From assembly GCA_023428865.1 (NCBI GenBank), contig JAEYWT010000356.1, forward strand, positions 1-5,008: 5,008 nt of DNA. Reading direction: 5' to 3'. Both the position numbers and the translations under genes were made by a program. The notes under the pieces are model-generated. The model ran no database searches and was not told the origin of the DNA. It was given only the letters and a program-made list of their open reading frames with translations. The DNA is from Bacteroidota bacterium. Its GTDB lineage: Bacteria; Bacteroidota; Bacteroidia; Flavobacteriales_F; PHOS-HE28. Of this stretch, positions 1-5,008 are shown piece after piece. Positions within the stretch are counted from its first letter, which is position 1; each line of letters starts with the position of its first letter.

Positions 1-758
1 GTGTGGTGTTCGCCGGGGAGGTGGTGGAGACAGGCGCAGACGTGACCAAATACAAGAAAGGCGACCGCCTCTTCGGCTGGACGAGCATCATGGGGCTGGG
101 CGGCCACGCGGAGTACATCGCGCTGAAGGAGAACGGCGCCTTCGCCCGCATGCCGGATGCCATGTCCTATACCGAGGCCGCCGTCATCCCCTTCGGCTTC
201 GGTACCGCGCTGTACTTCCTGCGCAAGGCCAAGGTGGACAAGGGGCAACGCGTGCTCATCTACGGCGCCTCGGGTGCGGTGGGCAGCGCGGCCGTCCAGT
301 TGGCGAAGCACCTTGGCGCGGAGGTGACCGGCGTGTGCAGCACCCGCAACATGGAACTGGTGCGCTCGCTCGGTGCCACGGAAGTGCTGGACTACACCAA
401 GGACGACCTTGCCGCGCATCGCGATCGCTTCGATGTGGTCTTCGACACCGTGGGCAAGCTGCCGTTCAAGCAATGTCTGAAGCTGGTGCGGTCCGACGGC
501 AAGTTGGTGCTGGGTTCCGACCTGCCTGCCGACATGCTGAAGCGCGCCTTCAGCGGCAAGGACGGCAGGAAGGTGAGTGTGATCAGCGGAACGGCGGCTG
601 AGAGCGCGGAGGACATGCAGATCCTTGCAGGCCTCTGGGAAAGGAAGGAGATCCGCCCGGTGATCGACAGCACCTTCCCTCTGGCACGCATCCAGGAGGC
701 GCACGCGCGGGCGGAGAGCGGCCGGAAAGTGGGGAGCGTGGTGATCACGCTCCCCTGA
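1..758 (+). CDS. NAD(P)-dependent alcohol dehydrogenase / quinone oxidoreductase-like protein (MDR family), 5' partial
   Basis: This is the C-terminal ~250 residues of a medium-chain dehydrogenase/reductase. The reading frame is open to the left edge; the GTG at base 3 is most likely an internal valine of the usual '(D)vvFaGeVvetG' strand, so the true start and some 60-70 N-terminal residues lie outside the window. Numbering from that valine: the end of the GroES-like domain with 'KKGDRLFG' (18-25) and 'GGHAEYIAL' (33-41), then a Rossmann domain with the nucleotide-binding loop GASGAVG (88-94) followed by 'SAAVQLAK'. 'CSTRN' (112-116) after the second strand has an Arg placed as in NADPH-preferring members. 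The protein ends 'GRKVGSVVITLP', the usual family C-terminus. The visible part has no structural-zinc cysteine cluster, so it resembles zeta-crystallin/quinone oxidoreductases that reduce enones or quinones in the cytoplasm. Substrate unknown. It is convergent with everything else in the window and probably unrelated to the efflux operon. Confidence 0.9.
   Translation, partial: VVFAGEVVETGADVTKYKKGDRLFGWTSIMGLGGHAEYIALKENGAFARMPDAMSYTEAAVIPFGFGTALYFLRKAKVDKGQRVLIYGASGAVGSAAVQLAKHLGAEVTGVCSTRNMELVRSLGATEVLDYTKDDLAAHRDRFDVVFDTVGKLPFKQCLKLVRSDGKLVLGSDLPADMLKRAFSGKDGRKVSVISGTAAESAEDMQILAGLWERKEIRPVIDSTFPLARIQEAHARAESGRKVGSVVITLP
731..755. repeat. Perfect 10-bp inverted repeat at the 3' end of the dehydrogenase gene
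   Basis: The arm GGGGAGCGTG (731-740) is exactly complementary to CACGCTCCCC (746-755), separated by the 5-base loop GTGAT. The stem lies entirely in the last codons of the dehydrogenase (GSVVITLP) and ends one base before its TGA. No T-run follows on either strand, so it is not a standard intrinsic terminator. It sits between convergent genes, where a 3'-end-stabilising or transcription-blocking hairpin would make sense. The encoded residues are partly constrained by the protein family, so the symmetry may be incidental. Confidence 0.55.
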
Positions 759-781
759 ACCGATCCGAGGCCATCCGGCAT

Positions 782-946
782 CTACCGCCAGCCCCCGCCC
801 AGCGCACGGTACATGTCGACCATCGCGTTCATCTGCCGCTTGCGCGTCTCCACCAGCTCCACCTTCGACTCCAGGGCATCACGCTGTGTGAGCAGCACCT
901 CCATGTAATCGGCCCGCGCGGAGCGGAAGAGGTTGGTGGAGATGGT
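782..946 (-). pseudogene. Orphan 3'-terminal remnant of a second NodT-type outer-membrane efflux lipoprotein
   Basis: Read on the minus strand, this stretch encodes 54 residues beginning TISTNLFRSARADYMEVLL and ending RALGGGWR, then TAG. It aligns without gaps to residues 427-480 of the intact outer-membrane factor at 2057-3499: 45 of 54 residues are identical, and about 129 of 165 bases. Differences are enriched at synonymous third positions and conservative replacements (K/R, M/L, M/V), so the copy diverged as a functional paralogue before it was cut. Homology stops abruptly at base 946; extending the frame upstream gives unrelated residues and a stop codon at 959-961. There is no plausible start except an internal ATG at 902-904, with no ribosome-binding site evident upstream. 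The remnant is too short to form an outer-membrane channel and is almost certainly non-functional. Its G+C is high, like the efflux genes and unlike the adjoining membrane gene. Confidence 0.88.
782..946 (-). repeat. Direct repeat, copy B (OMF 3' end), partner of 2057-2221
   Basis: A 165-base segment in the same orientation as 2057-2221 and about 78% identical to it, with no indels. The longest identical run I find is 26 bases (888-913 against 2163-2188). The two copies bracket the membrane-protein gene at 946-1977 and the 79-base gap upstream of it. Confidence 0.9.
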
Positions 947-1977
947 CACTCGCCTTCTTCAACAACCCTGGATACTCGTGGGCTGAAGAACATGACCAAG
1001 GTATGCACGTAGGGAAACACCAACAGTACGATCCAGATCGCTATGCTCCTATGTACCCACGCGTAGAAGAGGTTCACTGAGTAGATGACAGTGCAGAAAA
1101 GGATGCATGCCAACGCCGACCAGGCTGGCAACTGTTCATCCGAATAGCGCGTCACGTGGTCCTTCTTCAATTGCCTGACCCTTTTGTGTCTCGCCCGTGC
1201 GTTCTCACCTCGTTCCGGCAAGAACTCGAGCAGCATCAGTGCGTTCTGCATCATGTAGAAACTGGACACCCCAAGGAGTGCATAGTTCATAACGATCATG
1301 AAAATGTGTGCGGTCTCCTGGGCATGCTCGATATGACCCAGTTGCGCAACCCTCACAATGTTGTCAATTGCCAGGACCAGGAGGACGCAGCTGCTCCATA
1401 GGCTCAGCCAAAGGCGGTTCGTATCGGACAGTGGGATAGGAAGTATGGCATTGATGACCACATACAACGTGCACAGGGTCACAAGCACGTACACGATGGA
1501 CATGAAAATACCCGGGCTGGAACCAGCATTGACATCGATCAGCCAATAAGCGAATGCAAGGGCCTGCAGCAGGCTGATGCCTTCATGCAATTGAGCCATG
1601 ATCTCATGGCGGTGAGCGATCGCGGCGAACAGCGCGAACAATCCGCAAAAAACATAGGGCCACACCGCAATGTGTGCTTCAAGGTCGTAGGGGCTCTCAT
1701 TCTTGCCTGGCAGGAAAGCGAAGAAGCTCGCTCCATAGGCACCAAGTAAAGTCCATCGGACCGTGTGCCATCGACCGGAGATGCGCCGGTACTCCAACAT
1801 CGCCCCCGCAAGGAAGGCCAGTATGCTCACTGGGAGCAAGACGCGCTGTGCTTCGCTTGCTTCAAGAAAGATGGCAACTGTAGGCACTGCCAGGACCAAG
1901 ACGAAGATGAAAAAGGCGAAGAGGTCGTTGCCCTCCACTTTCTTCTTCCTCCCTCTCTGTTTCCGCCGTGATCGCAT
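946..1977 (-). CDS. Polytopic membrane protein of unknown function, ~10 TM helices
   Basis: A 343-residue protein I do not recognise. After a strongly basic start (RSRRKQRGRKKK, 2-13), hydrophobic segments lie at roughly 19-38, 45-63, 73-90, 102-121, 133-147, 156-180, 187-208, 223-252, 284-308 and 311-331. With the N-terminus inside, basic loops (RRISGRWH at 64-71; RARHKRVRQLKKDH at 261-274) fall in the cytoplasm and the acidic loop at 90-101 outside, which fits the positive-inside rule. There is no signal peptide, nucleotide-binding loop, metal-binding cluster or recognisable transporter signature; His and Trp residues are scattered. Sampled 60-base stretches are about 47-57% G+C, against 63-70% in flanking genes, which suggests separate ancestry. 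ATG at 1975-1977 is the most upstream start before an in-frame stop (2017-2019) but lies in an inverted repeat and lacks a spaced Shine-Dalgarno. GTG at 1936-1938 (V14), nine bases after GGAGG, is an alternative. The stop codon shares its last base with the OMF remnant. The gene follows the OMF gene by 79 bases on the same strand, so read-through transcription is possible. Confidence 0.8.
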   Translation of the reverse strand: MRSRRKQRGRKKKVEGNDLFAFFIFVLVLAVPTVAIFLEASEAQRVLLPVSILAFLAGAMLEYRRISGRWHTVRWTLLGAYGASFFAFLPGKNESPYDLEAHIAVWPYVFCGLFALFAAIAHRHEIMAQLHEGISLLQALAFAYWLIDVNAGSSPGIFMSIVYVLVTLCTLYVVINAILPIPLSDTNRLWLSLWSSCVLLVLAIDNIVRVAQLGHIEHAQETAHIFMIVMNYALLGVSSFYMMQNALMLLEFLPERGENARARHKRVRQLKKDHVTRYSDEQLPAWSALACILFCTVIYSVNLFYAWVHRSIAIWIVLLVFPYVHTLVMFFSPRVSRVVEEGE

Positions 1978-2001
1978 TCCACTCGAAAAGTAGTGGAATG
2001 C
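1974..2001. repeat. Perfect 10-bp inverted repeat overlapping the start codon of the membrane-protein gene
   Basis: GCATTCCACT (1974-1983) pairs exactly with AGTGGAATGC (1992-2001) around an 8-base A-rich loop (1984-1991). In the minus-strand transcript the ATG at 1977-1975 lies inside the 3' arm, so a folded hairpin would hide that start codon. No U-run follows, which argues against an intrinsic terminator for the upstream efflux operon. On the minus strand, TACTTTTC (1992-1985), at the edge of the loop, matches seven of eight positions of the Bacteroidota -7 element TAnnTTTG, but no well-spaced TTG -33 element is seen, so a promoter here is only a weak possibility. A protein-binding operator or the scar of an insertion are other readings. 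Confidence 0.6.
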
Positions 2002-2056
2002 CAGGACGTACTGATGTCACACGCACAATGATGGATCCAGAAGCAAACGGCGCAAC

Positions 2057-2221
2057 CTAACGCCACCCGCCACCCAACGCCTGGTACACGTCCACCATGG
2101 CATTGAGCTGCTTCCGGTGCGTCTCCACCAGCTCGAAGCGCGACTCCAGCGCATCGCGTTGGGTGAGCAGCACCTCCATGTAATCGGCGCGTGCACTGCG
2201 GAACAGGTTCGAAGAGATGGT
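2057..2221 (-). repeat. Direct repeat, copy A (3' end of the intact OMF gene), partner of 782-946
   Basis: The last 165 bases of the intact outer-membrane factor gene, the only part of it that has a second copy in the window. Beyond base 2221 the OMF sequence continues (codons for SSSI and upstream), whereas the partner copy turns into the membrane-protein gene after base 946. Downstream of the two stop codons the flanks are unrelated. Confidence 0.9.
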
Positions 2222-3499
2222 GATGGAGCTGCTGAGCGCCTCCACCTGCTGCTTCTGTAGATCGTAGCTGTCGCGCAGGTTGCGCAGGTTGGAGAGCTGG
2301 TTCACCACCTCCACATAGGCGTTGAGCACCGTTCGCTCGTAGTCGTACACCGCCTGCAACTGACGTGCGTTGGCGCTGGCGTATGCGGCCTTGATCGCGT
2401 TCCGGTTCACGAGCGGGGCCACCAGATCACCGGCCACGTTGTAGAGCAAGGACGCCGGTGTTTCGGTGAGCAACGATGTGTCGAACGCGTTGAGCCCGGC
2501 ACCTGCGGTGAGGCGCACCGATGGATAGAAGTTCGCCTTGGCCGCCTTCACGTCCAGCTTGGCGGCGCTGAGTTCCAGTTCCGCCCGGCGGATGTCAGGC
2601 CGATAGGTGAGCAGTTGCGCCGGCACCCCCGCGTAGATGCTGTCGGGCATCAGGGTGGAGAAGGCTGCGGAGCTGCGCGCCACGGGTTGCGGATAACGAC
2701 CGACAAGAAAGTTGATGCGGTTCTCCGTTTCGGTGATGCGCTGCAGGATGTCGAACTGCAGGCTTCGGTTCTTCAGCACCTCGGCCTCGAACCGGCGCAC
2801 GGCCAGCTCGGTGACCTTCGCCGCCAGCTTCTCTTGCTTAACGATGCCCAGCGCGTCCTGCTGGATGGCGATGTTGTTGCGGAGGATCTCCAGCTGGTTG
2901 TCCAGCGCCATCAGCTCGTAGTAGCTATTGGCGATCTCGGCCACGAGGTTGGTCACCATGAAGTTCCGCCCCTCGGTGGTGGCGAGGTAGCGCATCACGG
3001 CCGCCTTCTTCGCATTGCGCAACTTCTTCCAGATGTCCAGCTCCCACGAGAGTCGCGCCCCCACCATGAAGTCGGGCAGCGGCTCGGGAAAGGCCTTCTC
3101 CTCGTGGATCGGCAGGTTGTGTTCCACCACCCCGTTGCGCGTGTACTCACCGACCTTCTCCGTACCCGCTCCGGCCACGATGCCGATGAAAGGCAGGTAT
3201 TCTCCCTTGCGCGCGCGGACCTCGTTCTTCGCCATCGCCACTTCCTGCAGCACGATGTTCAGCTCTTGGTTGTTGGCCAGTGCGCTGTCGATCAGTGCGC
3301 ACAGGTTCGCATCGGTGAAGAAGCTGCGCCACGGCACCGCGGCGGCATCCGTGGTGTCGGTCGTACCTGCGTAGGTGTCCGGTGCGCTCTTCCGCGCTTC
3401 GCGCACTTTCAGCGCAGGCACACAGGAGCTGATGATCAATGCGAGCGATAGTACCGCGATGATCGGATGGTTCGAACGGATCATGGTTCCGGTGGACAT
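2057..3499 (-). CDS. NodT/OprM-type TolC-family outer-membrane efflux lipoprotein
   Basis: A complete 480-residue outer-membrane factor that would form the trimeric exit duct of a tripartite RND pump. The N-terminus is a lipoprotein signal: Arg8, hydrophobic core IIAVLSLALII, lipobox I-S-S-C with the lipidated Cys at 26. Two repeated OEP domains follow, at about 60-270 and 290-475. Family hallmarks are 'SWELDIWKKLRNAKKAA' (151-167), 'GVPAQLLTYRPDIRRAELEL' (291-310), 'AKANFYPSVRLTAGAG' (320-335) and the C-terminal 'YQALGGGWR', the last typical of Bacteroidota members. Length is normal for the family. The chosen ATG overlaps the TGA of the upstream RND gene by one base, with AAGGA only three bases ahead of it. 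ATG at codon 6 (3482-3484) would give a more classical signal peptide and cannot be excluded. Its final 54 codons have a diverged second copy at 782-946. The pumped substrate cannot be inferred from this protein. Confidence 0.95.
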   Translation of the reverse strand: MSTGTMIRSNHPIIAVLSLALIISSCVPALKVREARKSAPDTYAGTTDTTDAAAVPWRSFFTDANLCALIDSALANNQELNIVLQEVAMAKNEVRARKGEYLPFIGIVAGAGTEKVGEYTRNGVVEHNLPIHEEKAFPEPLPDFMVGARLSWELDIWKKLRNAKKAAVMRYLATTEGRNFMVTNLVAEIANSYYELMALDNQLEILRNNIAIQQDALGIVKQEKLAAKVTELAVRRFEAEVLKNRSLQFDILQRITETENRINFLVGRYPQPVARSSAAFSTLMPDSIYAGVPAQLLTYRPDIRRAELELSAAKLDVKAAKANFYPSVRLTAGAGLNAFDTSLLTETPASLLYNVAGDLVAPLVNRNAIKAAYASANARQLQAVYDYERTVLNAYVEVVNQLSNLRNLRDSYDLQKQQVEALSSSITISSNLFRSARADYMEVLLTQRDALESRFELVETHRKQLNAMVDVYQALGGGWR

Positions 3500-3507
3500 C
3501 AGTCCTT
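3497..3507 (-). promoter_or_regulatory. RND-OMF start/stop overlap (TGATG) with close AAGGA, likely translational coupling
   Basis: On the minus strand the RND stop TGA (3501-3499) and the OMF start ATG (3499-3497) share one base. AAGGA lies at 3507-3503, only three bases before the ATG, shorter than the usual 5-9. The arrangement fits translational coupling, giving linked synthesis of pump and duct, and it supports a single transcript for both genes. Confidence 0.6.
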
Positions 3508-5008
3508 CTTTCGTTTCAACAATTCCTTCAGGCGCTTCCGCATGTCGCGCAGCTCCTCCTTCGCGCTGCCGCCTTCCTCGGCGTTGCGCACGAACTCCTC
3601 AGAAACGGGTTCATCCCGCTCCTCCTTCAACAGCTTACGCCCTTTGATCAGGTTCGCGAACACGTAGTAGAGACCGGGGATCACCAGCACGCCGACGAGC
3701 GTACCCACGAGCATGCCACCCATGGCGGAGGAGCCGATGGTGCGGTTACCGATGGCGCCGGCACCGCTCGCGATCACCAGCGGGATCAACCCCGCGATGA
3801 AGGCGAAGGACGTCATGAGGATCGGGCGGAAACGTGCCTTCGCCCCTTCGATGGCTGCTTCGAACACCGTGGCACCAGCACGTTGCCGTTGCACCGCGAA
3901 CTCCACGATCAGCACGGCGTTCTTACCGAGCAGACCGATCAACATGATCAAGCCGATCTGCGCGTACACGTCGTTGGCCAGTCCCATCGCTTTCAGCATG
4001 AGGAACGACCCGAAGACGCCGATCGGCAACGAGAGGATGACCACCAGCGGCAACACGAAGCTCTCGTATTGCGCGGCGAGCACGAGGTACACGAAGATGA
4101 GTACCACCGCGAAGATGTAGATCGCTTCATTGCCCCTTCGCGCTTCATCGTAGGAGAGTCCTTCCCACTCGATGTCGTAGCCACGCGGCAACGTCGCCTT
4201 CGCCACTTCCTGGATGGCATGTATGGCATCGCCGCTCGTGAAGCCCTTCGCCGGAAGCCCGCGGATGGCGGCCGAGTTGTACATGTTGTACCGGGTGATC
4301 TCGTTCGGACCGAGACGTTTTTCGAAGCGCATGAACGACGAGTACGGCACCATCTCGCCTTCCTCGTTCTTCACGAAGAGGCCTTCCAAATCCGAGGGAT
4401 AACGCCGGTATTCCGGAGCGGCCTGCGCATACACCTTGAAGAAGCGCCCGAAGCGGATGAAGCCTTGCTCGTAGGTGCTGCCGATGAGGATGTTCAGGTT
4501 CTCCACCGCCTTGCCGATGGAGACGCCCTTCTGCATGGCCACCTTGTTGTCGATGATCATCTCGTACTGCGGATAGTTGGCCGCGTAGAAGGTGAAGAGA
4601 CCGGCGAGCTCCTTGCGCTCGCGCAGCGCGTCCATGAAGGCGTTGTTGATGCGCTCGAACTCGTGGTAGTCGGTACCGTTGGTCTTGTCGATCATCCGGA
4701 GCGAGAAGCCATCGGAGCTACCAAAACCCGGCACAGCGGGCGGCTCGAAGTACTCGATCACCGCACCGAGGTCCTTGGTCTTCTGCTCCAGTTCCTCCAT
4801 CACCTCGTGCACGTTCTTGTCGCGATCGTGCCACGGCTTCAGGTCGATCAAACACGTGCCTGCGTTGGAGCCACGGCCTTCGGTCATGATCTCGTAACCG
4901 GCGAGCGAAGACACGGACTCCACTTCCGGGATCTCGGCACAGATCTTCTGCAGGTCGCGCGCCACTTCGTTGGTGGTCTCCAGCGTGGAACCCGGCGGCG
5001 TTTGGATG
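3499..5008 (-). CDS. HAE1-family RND efflux transporter, permease subunit, C-terminal half (5' partial)
   Basis: About 502 residues are visible, and the frame is open through the right edge with '(I)QTPPGSTLETTNE'; the GTG at 4963-4965 is an internal valine, not a start. This corresponds to the second half of AcrB-like pumps (full length ~1,050): the porter/docking loop after TM7, then TM8-TM12. TM8 begins near 'NEAIYIFAVVLIFVYLVLAAQYESF', TM10 contains 'GLLGKNAVLIVEF', and TM11 follows 'ARFRPILMTSFAF'. The Lys of GKN, the first Arg of RFR and the Thr of LMT align with the AcrB proton-relay residues K940, R971 and T978, so this half looks catalytically intact; the TM4 aspartates lie outside the window. 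'DWEGLSY'-like and 'GGM' motifs of multidrug rather than heavy-metal pumps are present in the form 'IEWEGLSYDEA' and 'SAMGGMLVG'. After TM12 there is a 48-residue, highly charged tail (3502-3645), longer than in AcrB. It is first in the visible operon, overlapping the OMF gene; the periplasmic adaptor gene is expected upstream. Confidence 0.95.
   Translation of the reverse strand, partial: IQTPPGSTLETTNEVARDLQKICAEIPEVESVSSLAGYEIMTEGRGSNAGTCLIDLKPWHDRDKNVHEVMEELEQKTKDLGAVIEYFEPPAVPGFGSSDGFSLRMIDKTNGTDYHEFERINNAFMDALRERKELAGLFTFYAANYPQYEMIIDNKVAMQKGVSIGKAVENLNILIGSTYEQGFIRFGRFFKVYAQAAPEYRRYPSDLEGLFVKNEEGEMVPYSSFMRFEKRLGPNEITRYNMYNSAAIRGLPAKGFTSGDAIHAIQEVAKATLPRGYDIEWEGLSYDEARRGNEAIYIFAVVLIFVYLVLAAQYESFVLPLVVILSLPIGVFGSFLMLKAMGLANDVYAQIGLIMLIGLLGKNAVLIVEFAVQRQRAGATVFEAAIEGAKARFRPILMTSFAFIAGLIPLVIASGAGAIGNRTIGSSAMGGMLVGTLVGVLVIPGLYYVFANLIKGRKLLKEERDEPVSEEFVRNAEEGGSAKEELRDMRKRLKELLKRKKD

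Noticed and set aside
392..781. A 129-codon minus-strand frame across the dehydrogenase 3' end
   Set aside because: It is antisense to well-conserved dehydrogenase codons, has a low-complexity Ser/Arg/Leu-rich product and no family resemblance.
947..1985. Six-base CACTCG at 947-952 and again at 1980-1985, near both ends of the membrane gene, as a possible target-site duplication
   Set aside because: Six bases recur by chance at this spacing often enough, and the second copy lies inside the hairpin, not at the edge of the OMF homology.
1974..2001. Intrinsic terminator for the RND-OMF operon
   Set aside because: The stem is perfect but no U-run follows on the minus strand, and the 3' arm contains the start codon of the next gene.
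946..2056. A transposon or insertion sequence carrying the membrane gene
   Set aside because: The encoded protein is a polytopic membrane protein, there is no transposase or integrase, and no terminal inverted repeats join the two ends.
2615..3451. A 278-codon open frame on the plus strand, opposite the OMF gene
   Set aside because: Its product is rich in His, Arg, Val and Gly in the pattern expected from the antisense of a GC-rich gene, it resembles no family, and the minus strand here is an unmistakable OMF.
3713..4120. A plus-strand frame opposite the RND membrane domain
   Set aside because: It mirrors conserved RND codons (TM8-TM12); its Met/Ala/Ser/Thr-rich product is an antisense artefact.
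4963..4965. GTG as the true start of the RND gene
   Set aside because: The frame continues upstream to the window edge with the conserved 'PPGSTLE' segment that precedes this point in RND pumps, so the codon is internal.

Overview
The window reads like a chromosomal segment of a Gram-negative bacterium, most likely a GC-rich Bacteroidota lineage. The main support is the style of the efflux outer-membrane lipoprotein, which ends in the '...YQALGGGWR' tail typical of Bacteroidota NodT/OprM-type proteins. Both an HAE1-type RND pump and an outer-membrane lipoprotein imply an outer membrane. The taxonomic call is inference, as there is no rRNA or other marker gene here.

Layout from left to right. 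(1) Bases 1-758 (+) hold the 3' part of a zinc-free, zeta-crystallin/quinone-oxidoreductase-type NAD(P)-dependent dehydrogenase. Its last codons form a strong GC-rich inverted repeat. (2) Bases 782-946 (-) hold only the last 54 codons of a second NodT-type outer-membrane factor (OMF). This is a gene remnant, convergent with the dehydrogenase. (3) Bases 946-1977 (-) encode an unrecognised protein with about ten membrane helices. Its base composition is clearly lower in G+C (about 50% in sampled stretches) than its flanks (about 60-70%). (4) Bases 1978-2056 form a short gap that includes a perfect 10-bp inverted repeat overlapping the start codon of the membrane protein. (5) Bases 2057-3499 (-) encode a complete 480-residue OMF lipoprotein. 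(6) Bases 3499-5008 (-) encode the C-terminal half of an HAE1-family RND transporter, cut by the window edge and overlapping the OMF start by one base (TGATG).

The RND and OMF genes clearly form an efflux operon read on the minus strand. The missing periplasmic adaptor would be expected beyond base 5008, upstream of the RND gene. Together they would make an inner-membrane proton-driven pump and its outer-membrane exit duct; the substrate cannot be read from the sequence.

The most interesting structure is the arrangement of items 2 to 5. The low-GC membrane gene sits between two direct copies of an OMF 3' end (2057-2221 within the intact gene, 782-946 as the orphan tail). The copies are about 78% identical in DNA and 83% in protein. 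The orphan tail loses homology exactly where the membrane gene stops, and the two share a base. This looks like a gene captured between paralogous OMF tails, either by deletion within a tandem efflux array or by insertion near the 3' end of an OMF gene. No transposase, integrase, tRNA, rRNA or CRISPR array is visible.
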